A DNA stretch of 64,000 bases from Cellulosimicrobium composti (lineage in GTDB: Bacteria; Actinomycetota; Actinomycetes; Actinomycetales; Cellulomonadaceae), in contig NZ_WMKA01000001.1 of the NCBI RefSeq assembly GCF_009711085.1, positions 151,673 to 215,672 on the forward strand. Reading direction: 5' to 3'. Made by a program: the position numbers and the translations under genes. The notes under the pieces are model-generated. The model was not told where the DNA came from, ran no database searches, and saw only the letters and a list, made by a program, of their open reading frames with translations. Shown here piece after piece: positions 8,129 through 20,082 of this stretch; positions within the stretch are counted from its first letter, which is position 1, and each line of letters begins with the position of its first letter.

Positions 8129-9029
8129 TGAACAGCCTCTCGGTGGTGCGGGAGTGGAGCTCGGCCCACTGCTCGACGAGCGGTGCGCCGTGCGCGGGGA
8201 TCGCGCGGGGGTCGGTCAGGTCGGCCACGGCGCGGGCGAGCGCGTCGATCGCGGGCTGGGCGGCGACGACCCAGCCGGTCGCGACGACCGGGTCGACGGG
8301 CTCGAGCTTGAGGGTCGCCGCGGCGACGGTCTGCACGTCCTCGTACCCGACGAGGCGCGCGACCTGCCGCGCGGACAGCCCCGCGCACGCGGCCGTCACG
8401 CCGAGCACCACAGGTCGTGGAGGTTGCGGCGCCCTGCGGCCCGTCGCCGCCCGGCCGCCCGGGTCTGTTCCGGCGCCCGGCACCGCTCGCGCGGCCGACG
8501 TGGCGCCCGCGCCCGGGTCCGGCACCCCGTCGGCACGGGGTGCGTCGGCGACCAGCACCGCCGCCTCGTCCAGCGCGACGACGGCGGGATGCCCCTCCGA
8601 CAGCCGGCGCAGGAGCCGGAGGTAGCCGCGGCCGAGCCGTCGCGACGTCTCGCGGAGCGCGGACGACGGCGTCCGGGCCGTCCAGGCGAGCCACGTGTCG
8701 GCGAGGCCGCGCGCCGCCGACGCGACGCCGTCGGGCACCCCGGCGGACGACGCGCCGCCCGCGGGAGGCGACCCCGCGCCGTCGGGCACAGGACCGGCCG
8801 CGAGCGCGACGTGCCGCGCGACGACCGCCGTGGCCGCCTCGACGCGCGTGACCGTGGCGAGACGCGCCCGCACGTAGTCGGGCACCTGCGCCGCGGGCAT
8901 GCCCGCCCGCAGCGCGGGCTCGAGGCCCGCGGACTGCGTGTGCCCGCCGGTGGGCAGGCGCGCGTCCGCGAGCAGCGCGAGCATGAGCTCCGCGCGTCCC
9001 TCCCCGTCGACCTCCGGCATCGCGCTCAT
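8121..9029 (-). CDS. ureF: Urease accessory protein UreF
   Basis: Bridges UreD-urease and the UreG GTPase. 302 residues from ATG 9029, longer than the usual 210-230. Diagnostic motifs are [23 protein letters not shown] near the N-terminus ([10 protein letters not shown]-type), [13 protein letters not shown] mid-protein, and the C-terminal helices with [26 protein letters not shown]. Two Ala/Gly/Pro-rich insertions, around residues 82-100 and 160-200, account for the extra length and look disordered. It starts 2 nt after the ureC stop and ends inside the ureG start, so it is translated in a coupled series. Confidence 0.92.
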   Translation of the reverse strand: MSAMPEVDGEGRAELMLALLADARLPTGGHTQSAGLEPALRAGMPAAQVPDYVRARLATVTRVEAATAVVARHVALAAGPVPDGAGSPPAGGASSAGVPDGVASAARGLADTWLAWTARTPSSALRETSRRLGRGYLRLLRRLSEGHPAVVALDEAAVLVADAPRADGVPDPGAGATSAARAVPGAGTDPGGRAATGRRAPQPPRPVVLGVTAACAGLSARQVARLVGYEDVQTVAAATLKLEPVDPVVATGWVVAAQPAIDALARAVADLTDPRAIPAHGAPLVEQWAELHSRTTERLFSA

Positions 9030-9031
9030 GG

Positions 9032-10750
<1,719 letters not shown>

Positions 10751-10753
10751 GAA

Positions 10754-11206
10754 TCAGTCCTCCTCGGAAGTGCTCCGCCCGCCGAACCCTGGATCTCTCC
10801 CCACGCCTGCGGGGTCCTGGGGAGCGACCCCGGGTTCGACGGGCTCGGTCGGGCGGTCCAGGGCGCCGCCGTCGGGCTTGCCGCGCTGGAGGCCGGGCAC
10901 GCGGCGTCGGCCCCGGAGGGCGACGGCCTCGACCTCCGCGGACGCGCCGGGCTCGAAGCGGCGCGACGTGCCGGACGGGACGTCCAGCCGGAAGCCGTGC
11001 GCGGCGGCGCGGTCGAAGGAGAGCGCGGCGTTGGCGTCGGGGAGGTGCAGGTGGGAGCCGATCTGGACCGGGCGGTCTCCGGTGTTCGTCACGACCAGCG
11101 TCACCCGCTCGTCGTCGGTGCGGTCGGCGTTGAGCACGACCGGCACGCCCTCGGTGCCGCGCTTGAGCCGGACCGCGCCCGGGCCGCTCGTACGGATGCC
11201 TGCCAT
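10754..11206 (-). CDS. ureB: Urease beta subunit UreB (with C-terminal extension)
   Basis: Small structural subunit of urease. Start [17 protein letters not shown] fits the family. The core motifs [31 protein letters not shown] and [18 protein letters not shown] cover residues about 30-95. A separate uncharged-to-acidic tail rich in Pro, Gly and Asp extends the protein to 150 residues, against about 100-110 in typical separate UreB proteins. The frame upstream remains open but is Arg-rich and not UreB-like, so ATG 11206 is used. ureA lies 50 nt upstream, ureC 3 nt downstream. Confidence 0.94.
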   Translation of the reverse strand: MAGIRTSGPGAVRLKRGTEGVPVVLNADRTDDERVTLVVTNTGDRPVQIGSHLHLPDANAALSFDRAAAHGFRLDVPSGTSRRFEPGASAEVEAVALRGRRRVPGLQRGKPDGGALDRPTEPVEPGVAPQDPAGVGRDPGFGGRSTSEED

Positions 11207-11256
11207 GTGTCGCCTCGCTCTCGCTGAGCCTCGTGCGTGCGCCGGACCGGTCCGGC

Positions 11257-11559
11257 TCAGGCGATCGGCTGGTGGATGGTGACGAGCTTGCGCCCGTCGG
11301 GGAAGGTCGCCTCGACCTGGACGTCGGGCAGCATCTCCGCGACGCCCTCCATCACCTCGTCGCGCCCGAGCACCTCGCGCCCGGCGACCATGAGCTCCTC
11401 GACGCCCGCCCCCTCGCGAGCGCGCTCGATCACCCACGTGGTGAGCAGGGCGACGGTCTCGGGGTAGTTGAGCAGCACGCCGCGCTCGCGGCGGTCGCGC
11501 GCGACCATGCCCGCGACGGCGAGCAGCAGTTTCTCGGTGTCCGCGGGCGTCAGGTGCAT
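11257..11559 (-). CDS. ureA: Urease gamma subunit UreA
   Basis: Smallest urease subunit, exactly 100 residues, first gene of the urease operon. Sequence [20 protein letters not shown] at the start, then [56 protein letters not shown] and the C-terminal KLVTIHQPI are all canonical. An in-frame ATG 14 codons earlier adds a basic stretch outside the family, so ATG 11559 with AGGAT upstream is preferred. Upstream lies the palindromic GTATAC site shared with urtA. Confidence 0.97.
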   Translation of the reverse strand: MHLTPADTEKLLLAVAGMVARDRRERGVLLNYPETVALLTTWVIERAREGAGVEELMVAGREVLGRDEVMEGVAEMLPDVQVEATFPDGRKLVTIHQPIA

Positions 11560-11591
11560 GGCGGCGATCCTGCCGGGCGTTCGTTTCCGGC

Positions 11592-11621
11592 GTGTATACA
11601 CGGCGTTATACGTGCGTGTAC
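11592..11621 (-). promoter_or_regulatory. Palindromic site upstream of ureA
   Basis: GTGTATACAC (11592-11601) is a perfect 10-bp palindrome, and a second TATAAC/GTTATA half lies at 11605-11610. Read towards ureA the order ACGTATA, short spacer, GCC, TGTA repeats what is seen before urtA. It lies 33-62 nt before the ureA ATG, where an operator or promoter would be expected. Confidence 0.45.
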
Positions 11622-11673
11622 CGCGACTCCCCCGGGCCCGGCGGCGACGGGAGGAGGACTCCCGCGGGCACGA

Positions 11674-11713
11674 CGAAGGCCGCCGACCGGGCGAACCCGG
11701 CCGACGGCCTTCG
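11674..11713. terminator. Hairpin downstream of groEL
   Basis: CGAAGGCC (11674-11681) pairs with GGCCTTCG (11706-11713), with an inner CCGGG/CCCGG stem. It lies after the groEL stop in the direction of transcription and before the ureA promoter region, so it should separate the two units. Confidence 0.65.
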
Positions 11714-11759
11714 ATGTCCTGCGGCCTCCCGGACCAGCCGGGAGAGGGTCAGGCGTGGA

Positions 11760-13538
<1,779 letters not shown>

Positions 13539-13544
13539 TCACTT

Positions 13545-13571
13545 CTGTCACTCTCATGACGCGAGTGCTAA
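13545..13571. promoter_or_regulatory. CIRCE operator 1 (HrcA site)
   Basis: CTGTCACTC-N9-GAGTGCTAA against the consensus TTAGCACTC-N9-GAGTGCTAA: the right half is perfect and the left half has three differences. The centre is about 173 nt before the groEL ATG. Confidence 0.85.
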
Positions 13572-13579
13572 CGCCATTA

Positions 13580-13606
13580 TTGGCACTCGCAGGGTGCGAG
13601 TGCAAG
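13580..13606. promoter_or_regulatory. CIRCE operator 2 (HrcA site)
   Basis: TTGGCACTC-N9-GAGTGCAAG, with the exact 9-nt spacer. The pairing extends into the spacer (GCACTCGCA with TGCGAGTGC). It lies 35 bp from operator 1 centre to centre, and 77 bp before the likely start of the divergent GH15-like gene. Confidence 0.88.
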
Positions 13607-13682
13607 ACAGCGCGTGACGCGCGTCCCCGGTATCGCGACGGGCGAAACCCGGGCTGCGCGGCGCCCTCGTAGGATGCGCGGT

Positions 13683-15155
13683 GTGATCCGCGCAACACCG
13701 ACGTGGCGCCTCGCAGCAGCCCGTGCCGGCTTCCTGCTGGTCCCTGCCCTCGGCCTGACCGCGGCGACCGCCGTCGCCGCGCCGACGGGCGAGCACATCG
13801 ACCTCTACCAGGACGGCGTCGCCGTCACGACCGCCCCCGACGGCGGGACGGCGCTCCTGCGCCTCGCTCCCGGCGCCGGTGCGACGTACCTCGACGGCAG
13901 CCGCGTGCTCGACCCGGCCGCGCTCGACCGGGCCGCTCTCGCCGAGGGCGTCGACCCCGCGGACGGCGAGGCCGACCGCCTCGCCCAGGTCGCGGGCGAG
14001 CCGATCGCGGCGGCCGGCCTCCTCGACCCCGACCGCGCGCACGACGCCGCCGCCGCGTCCCGCGCCTGGCTCGCGTCCGGTGTCGTCCCCGGTGCCGACG
14101 GGCCGTTCGCCGCGCTCGGCGAGGCCGCGCTGCTCGACCTGCGCGCGCTGACCCTCGACGACGGCGCAGCGCTCGCCGCCCCCTCCCCCAGGTGGCGGTA
14201 CGTGTGGCCGCGCGACGCGTCGTTCACCGCGGCGGCGTTCGCCCGCACGGGGCACGTCGCGGACGCGCGCGACGTCCTCGGCTTCCTCGCGCGCGTCCAG
14301 GAGGACGACGGCTCGTTCCACGCGCGCTACCTGCCCGACGGCTCCGGCGTGCCCGACGACCGCGGCCTCCAGTCCGACGGCGTCGGCTGGGTCCTGTGGG
14401 CCGCGGACGTCGTCCTGGAGGAGACGCCCGCCGCGGACCGCCGCGAGGTCGCCGCCGAGCTGCGGCCGCTCGTCGACGCCGCGACCGACCACGCGCTGTC
14501 GCTCGTCGACGGCGAGGACCCGCTGCCGCCCGCGTCGAGCGACTACTGGGAGGTCGAGCCCACGTCCCTCACGCTCGGGACCGCCGGCCCGCTGCTCGCC
14601 GGGCTCGAGGCCGCGGCCGACGTCTACGCCGTCGCGGGCGAGCCGGACCGCGCCACCGAGGCGACGCTCGCCGCCGCGCGCCTGCGCATGGCCGTCGAGC
14701 GCTCGTTCGGCTCGCAGGGCTTCCCGCGGCACGTGACGGGCGGCGCGCGCGACGCGTCGACGGCGTTCGTGCTGCCGCCCTTCCAGCCCGAGCCGCTCGC
14801 GGGCGCGGACGCCGCCTGGCGCGAGTCGGTCACCGAGATGCTGCGCCCCGCGGGCGGTCTCGCGCCCGGCGCGGGATGGCGCGACGACGGGATCTCGTGG
14901 ACCCCGCAGACGACGCTCTACGCGCTCGCCGCGGCGTCGTCGTCGGACCCCGACGACCGGGCCGACGCGCGCGAGTGGCTGCGCTGGGTCGACGACCACC
15001 GCACGGCCTCCGGGGCGATCCCCGAGAAGGTCCTCGCCGACGGTTCGCCCGCGGCGGTGGCGCCGCTCTCCTGGAGCTCGGCCCTCGTGGTGCTCGCGCT
15101 CGTCGAGCTCGACGGCGCCGACGCGCCGGGCGGGGACCCCGTCACCGCCGGGTAG
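13683..15155 (+). CDS. Secreted GH15-like (glucoamylase-fold) protein
   Basis: Probable exported glycoside hydrolase or relative with an (alpha/alpha)6 barrel, about 490 residues. A signal peptide (WRLAAARAGFLLVPALGLTAATAVAA) is followed by a short beta-rich segment. The barrel carries WRYVWPRDASFTAAAF (about residue 170), the W-P-R-D motif of GH15 enzymes, DYWEVEPT near residue 287 in the place of a catalytic acid region, and AVAPLSWSSALVVLAL near the end, where GH15 proteins have their conserved PLSWS-type segment. No starch-binding module is visible. The start is GTG 13683 or ATG 13674. It is divergent from groEL. Substrate is not assignable. Confidence 0.7.
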   Translation: MIRATPTWRLAAARAGFLLVPALGLTAATAVAAPTGEHIDLYQDGVAVTTAPDGGTALLRLAPGAGATYLDGSRVLDPAALDRAALAEGVDPADGEADRLAQVAGEPIAAAGLLDPDRAHDAAAASRAWLASGVVPGADGPFAALGEAALLDLRALTLDDGAALAAPSPRWRYVWPRDASFTAAAFARTGHVADARDVLGFLARVQEDDGSFHARYLPDGSGVPDDRGLQSDGVGWVLWAADVVLEETPAADRREVAAELRPLVDAATDHALSLVDGEDPLPPASSDYWEVEPTSLTLGTAGPLLAGLEAAADVYAVAGEPDRATEATLAAARLRMAVERSFGSQGFPRHVTGGARDASTAFVLPPFQPEPLAGADAAWRESVTEMLRPAGGLAPGAGWRDDGISWTPQTTLYALAAASSSDPDDRADAREWLRWVDDHRTASGAIPEKVLADGSPAAVAPLSWSSALVVLALVELDGADAPGGDPVTAG

Positions 15156-15164
15156 CGGGCCGGG

Positions 15165-16667
15165 CTACCGCGCGGCCGCGTCCGACGGCTCGGGCGCGAG
15201 CGACGGGTCCGCGCGCACGTCGAACTCGCGGCGCAGCACGCGGCGCGCGGCGTGCCAGCCGCCGAGCCCGTGCACGCCGGGCCCCGGCGGGGTCGACGCC
15301 GAGCACAGGTACACGCCCTCGAGGCCGACGGCGTACGGGTCGAGGCGGGGCGTCGGGCGCGCGACCATCTGCCACATGCTCACGGCGCCGCCCGCGATGT
15401 CGCCGCCGACGTAGCTCTCGTCGTGGGCCGCCATGTCCGCCGCGGGCACGCAGCGCGACGCGACGACGAGGTCTCGGACCCCCGGGGCGAAGCGCTCGAG
15501 CTGCGCGAGGACGTCCCGCGTGACGTCGCGCGTCGAGCCCGCGGGCACGTGCGCGTACGTCCACAGCGGGCGCAGACCACCGACCTCGCGCGCCGGGTCG
15601 ACGACGGTCGGGTCGCTGACGAGCACGACCGGCCGCTCCGCGTGACGGCCCGCCGCGACGTCGGCCTCGGCGCGCGCCATCTCGGCGCGCGTGCCCCCCA
15701 CGTGCACCGTGCCGGCGCGCCCCACCTCCGGGTCCGCCCACGGGACGGGCCCGGAGAGCACGAGGTCCACCTTGGCCGCCGCGTCCCCGTGGCGGAAGCG
15801 GCGCAGCGCCGTCTCGGCGCGCGGGGCGAGACGGTCGGCGAACACGTCCGCGACGACGCGCGGCGCCGTGTCGAACACGTAGGCGCGGGCGCGCGGCAGG
15901 TCGGCGAGCGAGCCGACGCGGTGCCCGGTGACGACCTCCCCGCCGTGCTCGCGCAGGTCGTCCACGAGCGCCGCCGTGATCGCGCCGGACCCGCCGCGCG
16001 GCAGCGGCCAGCCGCCCGGGGCGTGCCCGAGCGACGCGAGGAGCAGGGCGGTCCCGGCCGCGGCCAAGGACGGGAGCCGCGAGATGGCGTGGGCGGCGAC
16101 GCCCGTGAGCAGGGCCCCGGCCTCCTCCGTCCGGAACCGCCGCCCCCAGGCCGCGCTCCCCTGCTCCAGGACGGCAGCCCCGAAGCGGGCGGCGACCGCC
16201 GCCCCGCCGGGCGTGAGCGCGCGCCCGGGGATCGAGCGCTTGTCGCCGAGCGCGACCGCGACGACGTCGCGCCAGCCGTGCGCGAGAGGGCCGAGGAGGC
16301 CGCGCCAGGCGTCGCCGTCGACGCCCAGACGCTCCACCGTGCGGTCGAGGTCGTGGTACGCGATGCCCGCCCGCCCGCCGTCGAGCGGCTGGGCGAACGA
16401 CACCTCCGGCACGCGGAGCTCGACGCCGCGCGCGCCCAGGTCGAAGGCCTCGAAGAACGGCGACGCCCAGGCCATCGGGTGCACGGCCGAGCAGACGTCG
16501 TGCACGAGCCCGTCGGCCAGGCCGAGGTCCAGCGTGCGGGCACCGCCGCCCCACGTGGGCTGCCCCTCGAGGACGCGCACCGAGAGGCCCGCGCGCGCGA
16601 GGGTCACGGCGGCGGCCAGGCCGTTGGGACCCGAGCCGACGACGACTGCGTCGAGGTTCTCCGTCAC
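15165..16667 (-). CDS. Phytoene desaturase-like FAD-dependent oxidoreductase
   Basis: NAD(P)/FAD-dependent oxidoreductase of the CrtI-like group, 500 residues. The dinucleotide-binding motif VVVGSGPNGLAAAVTLARAG is at residues 8-27, followed by VRVLEGQPTWGGGARTLDLG. The C-terminal second FAD contact is VYLCSASTPPGPGVHGLGGWHAARRVLR. No carotenoid genes (crtE, crtB) are nearby, so a role in carotenoid synthesis is not supported; many actinobacteria carry such solitary paralogues of unknown function. GTG start. It converges on the GH15-like gene with only 9 nt between stops. Confidence 0.82.
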   Translation of the reverse strand: MTENLDAVVVGSGPNGLAAAVTLARAGLSVRVLEGQPTWGGGARTLDLGLADGLVHDVCSAVHPMAWASPFFEAFDLGARGVELRVPEVSFAQPLDGGRAGIAYHDLDRTVERLGVDGDAWRGLLGPLAHGWRDVVAVALGDKRSIPGRALTPGGAAVAARFGAAVLEQGSAAWGRRFRTEEAGALLTGVAAHAISRLPSLAAAGTALLLASLGHAPGGWPLPRGGSGAITAALVDDLREHGGEVVTGHRVGSLADLPRARAYVFDTAPRVVADVFADRLAPRAETALRRFRHGDAAAKVDLVLSGPVPWADPEVGRAGTVHVGGTRAEMARAEADVAAGRHAERPVVLVSDPTVVDPAREVGGLRPLWTYAHVPAGSTRDVTRDVLAQLERFAPGVRDLVVASRCVPAADMAAHDESYVGGDIAGGAVSMWQMVARPTPRLDPYAVGLEGVYLCSASTPPGPGVHGLGGWHAARRVLRREFDVRADPSLAPEPSDAAAR

Positions 16668-16686
16668 GCGACCCTCGGGGGCCGCG

Positions 16687-16890
16687 TCAGAGCGGCCGCA
16701 CCTGCTCGGCCTGCGGGCCCTTCGTGCCCTGACCGAGCTCGAACTCGACCTCCTGGCCTTCCTCCAGCGTGCGGTAGCCGTCCGTCTGGATCGCGCTGAA
16801 GTGCACGAAGAGGTCCTGACCGCCGGAGGCGGGGGTGATGAACCCGTAGCCCTTCTCGGCGTTGAACCACTTCACGGTCCCCTGAGCCAT
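16687..16890 (-). CDS. Cold-shock protein, CspA family
   Basis: 67-residue nucleic-acid chaperone, a single OB-fold. RNP1 is KGYGFIT and RNP2 is DLFVHFSAI; the start [14 protein letters not shown] is canonical. AGGAGA lies 6 nt before the ATG. The start lies well inside a longer open frame that is Arg/Ala-rich and not conserved. About 180 nt separate it from the gene upstream, enough for its own promoter and leader, as is usual for csp genes. Cold induction cannot be judged from sequence. Confidence 0.96.
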   Translation of the reverse strand: MAQGTVKWFNAEKGYGFITPASGGQDLFVHFSAIQTDGYRTLEEGQEVEFELGQGTKGPQAEQVRPL

Positions 16891-17071
16891 GTACGTCTCC
16901 TGGTGCGTCGTCGCCCCCGAGGCGACCTCCGCCCCGTGGTAGCCCGAGCCTAGCCCTCGCACGGCGGTCGCGGAAGGTCGGGCGCGCGCGGGTCCGGTCG
17001 AGGCCGCAAGGGCGAACGTCCAGGTCAGCGCGCGGGTGGAGGCGAAGCGCACGCCGCCGGGTCGCGGAGCG

Positions 17072-17722
17072 TCAGCCGACGGGCGAGAGCTCGGACTTGA
17101 CGATGACCACGACGTCGCCGGAGCGGAGCGGCTGCTGGCTCACCTGCTCGGCGGGGATCCCGAGGATCGCCGCCACCGCGGCGGCGCTGTCGCTGCGGTC
17201 CTCGGCGTACCAGACGGTCGTCGCGGAGACGTCGTCGGGGCTGCCCTCGTAGTCAGCCGCCTCGACGTTGGTGAACCCCTGGCCCGACAGGGCGTCGCGG
17301 CCCTTGCCGGCCTCGCCGCCGATGCCGCTCGCGTTGAGCACGCGCACGTACGCGCTCGGGTCGGCCGCGGCCATGAGCGACGCGAGGTCGGGGGTCTCCG
17401 GCGTCTCGTCGGCCGGGGGCTCCTCCTCCTGCGCCGGGGGCTCGTCCGCCGGAGGCTCCTCGGTCTCCTCGGCGGGCGGCGTCTCCGTCTCCTCGGCGGG
17501 CGGCTCGGTCGACTGCGCCTGCGGCGGGTTGTCGGTCGCGCCGTTGTCCGACAGCAGCGCGACGCCCCCGTACGCGAGGCCGGCGAAGACGACGGCGACC
17601 AGGAGGAACGGCCACGTCTTGCTCCACCCGCTGCGCGGCGTGCGGTGCACCCCCACGGGCGCACCCTGCGGCGCGGGCGCGTCGAACTCGTCGGGCGCGT
17701 AGGGGTAGCGGCTCTTCGTCAC
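17072..17722 (-). CDS. Membrane-anchored LytR C-terminal domain protein
   Basis: 216 residues from GTG 17722 ([16 protein letters not shown]). A short cytoplasmic segment precedes one membrane helix ([21 protein letters not shown], about residues 40-60). An acidic Pro/Glu/Thr-rich stalk of about 60 residues with repeated PPAEET/PPADE units follows. The C-terminal LytR_C domain reads [26 protein letters not shown] through [10 protein letters not shown]. The domain occurs in cell-envelope proteins, sometimes attached to LytR-CpsA-Psr ligases; here it stands alone. Adjacent to a DUF3263 gene, an arrangement seen widely in actinobacteria. Exact function unknown. Confidence 0.85.
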   Translation of the reverse strand: MTKSRYPYAPDEFDAPAPQGAPVGVHRTPRSGWSKTWPFLLVAVVFAGLAYGGVALLSDNGATDNPPQAQSTEPPAEETETPPAEETEEPPADEPPAQEEEPPADETPETPDLASLMAAADPSAYVRVLNASGIGGEAGKGRDALSGQGFTNVEAADYEGSPDDVSATTVWYAEDRSDSAAAVAAILGIPAEQVSQQPLRSGDVVVIVKSELSPVG

Positions 17723-17803
17723 GGCTGACAGGGTAGCCCGGCCGGGGCCGTTGACTAAACGCCCAGTTCGCCCGGACTTCACGGGCGACGGGACCCGGTG
17801 CGG

Positions 17804-18124
17804 TCAGAGACCTTCGAGCCGGCGGGCCGTGCGGGCGCGCTGCCGGGTGGAGCGCATCCGGCGCAGCCGCTTGACCAGCATCGGGTCGTGCGCGAGCGCG
17901 GCCGGGGAGTCGATGAGCGCGTTGAGCACCTGGTAGTAGCGCGTCGCGGACATGTCGAACAGCTCGCGCACCGCCTGCTCCTTGGCGCCCGAGTACTTCC
18001 ACCACTGCCGCTCGAACGCCAGGATCTCGCGGTCCCGCTCGCTCAGGCCCGACGCCGGGTCCTCCTGAGCGGTCCGGTCGCCGACCGCGTCGGGTCCGTC
18101 GAGCACGTACGCCGCCTCGCTCAT
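17804..18124 (-). CDS. DUF3263 protein
   Basis: 106 residues, start [16 protein letters not shown]. The conserved core is [48 protein letters not shown], followed by [26 protein letters not shown]. The middle region resembles a short helix-turn-helix: sigma-70 region-4-like helices around [10 protein letters not shown] and [13 protein letters not shown]. The basic C-terminus would suit nucleic-acid binding. Function is not established for the family. It lies 80 nt upstream of the LytR_C gene on the same strand and is divergent from ung. Confidence 0.88.
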   Translation of the reverse strand: MSEAAYVLDGPDAVGDRTAQEDPASGLSERDREILAFERQWWKYSGAKEQAVRELFDMSATRYYQVLNALIDSPAALAHDPMLVKRLRRMRSTRQRARTARRLEGL

Positions 18125-18269
18125 CGTTCCCCTCCTGCACTCTCTCGTCACGGGACCTGCGCACGACGGTGCGCGGGACCGCCTCACAGCGTACGCACGA
18201 ACCACACCGGTGTCATTCGTCCGCGCCGCGCGGCGCGGGCCTGCGAGTGCGGCCGTTAGGCTCGGGACC

Positions 18270-19013
18270 GTGGAGAGCGCACCCGCCCAGCCCGTCGCCG
18301 TCGACCCGGCCACGCCCGCCCCGGCGGCGAGCGCACGTCCCCCGCTCGCGAGCATCATGGCGCCCGACTGGGCGCAGGCCCTCGCGCCCGTGGAGCCGCA
18401 GCTCCACGCCCTCGGGGACTTCCTGCGCGCCGAGGTGGCGGCGGGCCGCGCGTACCTGCCCGCGCCGCCGGCCATCCTCAACGCGTTCTCGCGGCCGCTC
18501 GCGGACGTGCGCGTCCTCGTCGTCGGGCAGGACCCGTACCCGACGCCCGGGCATCCCATGGGCCTGTCGTTCTCGGTGCAGCCCCACGTGCGCCCGGTGC
18601 CCCGCTCGCTGCAGAACATCTTCGCCGAGCTCAGGGACGACGTCGGCGTGCCGACGCCCGCGCACGGCGACCTGTCCGCGTGGGCCGACCAGGGCGTCAT
18701 GCTGCTCAACAGGGTGCTCACCGTGCGGCCCGGCGAGCCCGGCTCGCACCGCGGCCAGGGCTGGGAGGCCGTGACGGAGGCCGCGATCCGGGCGCTCGTC
18801 GCGCGCGACGCCCCGCTCGTCGCGATCCTGTGGGGGCGCGACGCCGCGACCCTGCGCCCGATGCTCGGTGACACGCCCGTCGTCGCGAGCGCCCACCCGA
18901 GCCCGCTGTCGGCGCGCCGCGGGTTCTTCGGCTCGCGCCCGTTCTCGCGCGTCAACGAGCTCCTCGCGGCCCAGGGCGCGGATCCGGTCGACTGGACGCT
19001 CCCCACCGCGTGA
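18270..19013 (+). CDS. ung: Uracil-DNA glycosylase
   Basis: Removes uracil from DNA in base-excision repair; family 1 UDG, 247 residues. Catalytic water-activating motif [18 protein letters not shown] (Asp about 88), [15 protein letters not shown], and the DNA-intercalation motif [13 protein letters not shown] near the C-terminus are all present. The first 35 residues are Pro/Ala-rich and lie outside the family domain. GTG 18270 is favoured as start because residues encoded further upstream overlap the divergent promoter region. Confidence 0.96.
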   Translation: MESAPAQPVAVDPATPAPAASARPPLASIMAPDWAQALAPVEPQLHALGDFLRAEVAAGRAYLPAPPAILNAFSRPLADVRVLVVGQDPYPTPGHPMGLSFSVQPHVRPVPRSLQNIFAELRDDVGVPTPAHGDLSAWADQGVMLLNRVLTVRPGEPGSHRGQGWEAVTEAAIRALVARDAPLVAILWGRDAATLRPMLGDTPVVASAHPSPLSARRGFFGSRPFSRVNELLAAQGADPVDWTLPTA

Positions 19014-19141
19014 CGCTCGCCCGCCGGGCCCCGCGCCGAGCATGTGCTTCTGGCCCGTCCGCGTCGCCTGACGCGCCCGGACCGCATGCTCGACCCGTCG
19101 TGGGCGACCGGTCGGCGGCGCACGGTTCCGGCAGGAGCACA

Positions 19142-20020
19142 ATGGGGCGGGTGACGACGCAGAACCCGACGACCACTCCCCTGGCCGGAGACACCGCCGA
19201 CGCACGCCGACCCGACGACGCCCCGCCCCGCTGGACGAGCTACGTCGCGATCGGCGACTCGTTCACCGAGGGCCTGTGGGACCCGTACCCCGGCGAGCCG
19301 GACCACCAGCGCGGCTGGGCCGACCTCCTCGCCCAGCACCTCGCGGCGCGCCGCGTCGAGGCCGGCGAGGAGCCGCTGCGCTACGCCAACCTCGCGATCC
19401 GCGGCCGCAAGCTGCGCTCGATCCTCACCGAGCAGGTCCCGGCCGCGCTCGCGCTGCAGCCGGACCTCGTGAGCCTCGTCGGCGGTGGCAACGACATCCT
19501 GCGCCCCAACGCCGACGTCGACCGGCTCGCGCGCAACCTCGAGCACGCCGTCGTCCGCCTGCGCGCGTCGGGGGCCGACGTCCTCCTGGCGACGGGGTTC
19601 GACGCCTCGCAGTCGCCCCTCGTGAGCCTCACGCGCCCGCGCGTCGGGGTCTACAACGCGCACATCTGGGCGATCGCGCGCCGGCACGGCGCGTACGTGC
19701 TCGACCTGTGGGGCATGCGCGCGCTGCAGGACTGGCGCGTCTGGTCCGACGACCGCATCCACCTCACGCCCGAGGGTCACCGCCGCGTCGCCCAGGGTGC
19801 CCTCGTCGGGCTCGGCCAAATGCCCGACGACGCGGCGTGGGACGACCCGCTGGCGCCCCTGCCGCCGACCCCGGCCGTCGACCGGGCGCGACAGAACGCG
19901 CAGTGGGTGCGCACGCACGTCGTGCCGTGGGCCCAGCGGCGGCTGCGGGGGACGTCGTCGGGCGACGGCCGGCTGCCGAAGGCCCCCGAGCTGCTGCCGG
20001 TCCCGCTCGCGCAGGACTGA
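19142..20020 (+). CDS. SGNH/GDSL-family hydrolase
   Basis: Serine esterase or lipase of the SGNH fold, about 292 residues. Block I is YVAIGDSFTEGL with Ser about 40, block III is GGGNDIL, and block V is DRIHLTPEGHRRVAQ with the Asp and His. No signal peptide is evident, so it is probably cytoplasmic. The C-terminal 70 residues after the domain are Pro/Arg-rich. ATG 19142 follows AGGAG closely; GTG 19151 is an alternative. Substrate unknown. It converges on the mannanase gene across a strong hairpin. Confidence 0.88.
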   Translation: MGRVTTQNPTTTPLAGDTADARRPDDAPPRWTSYVAIGDSFTEGLWDPYPGEPDHQRGWADLLAQHLAARRVEAGEEPLRYANLAIRGRKLRSILTEQVPAALALQPDLVSLVGGGNDILRPNADVDRLARNLEHAVVRLRASGADVLLATGFDASQSPLVSLTRPRVGVYNAHIWAIARRHGAYVLDLWGMRALQDWRVWSDDRIHLTPEGHRRVAQGALVGLGQMPDDAAWDDPLAPLPPTPAVDRARQNAQWVRTHVVPWAQRRLRGTSSGDGRLPKAPELLPVPLAQD

Positions 20021-20023
20021 CGC

Positions 20024-20058
20024 GGGCCGGGCCGGCGACCACGTCGCCGGCCCGGCCC
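20024..20058. terminator. Bidirectional hairpin between SGNH hydrolase and mannanase genes
   Basis: A 16-bp perfect stem, 20024-20039 with 20043-20058, and a 3-nt loop between two convergent genes. No U-tract follows, as is common in high-GC actinobacteria. Confidence 0.8.
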
Positions 20059-20082
20059 CGTCACGCGGACGTCACCCGGGCG

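Noticed and set aside
4385-8131. A 1248-codon plus-strand open frame across the GNAT, nikM, ureD and ureG genes
   Set aside because: Low-complexity Arg/Pro/Ala composition; the overlapping minus-strand genes have full family motifs.
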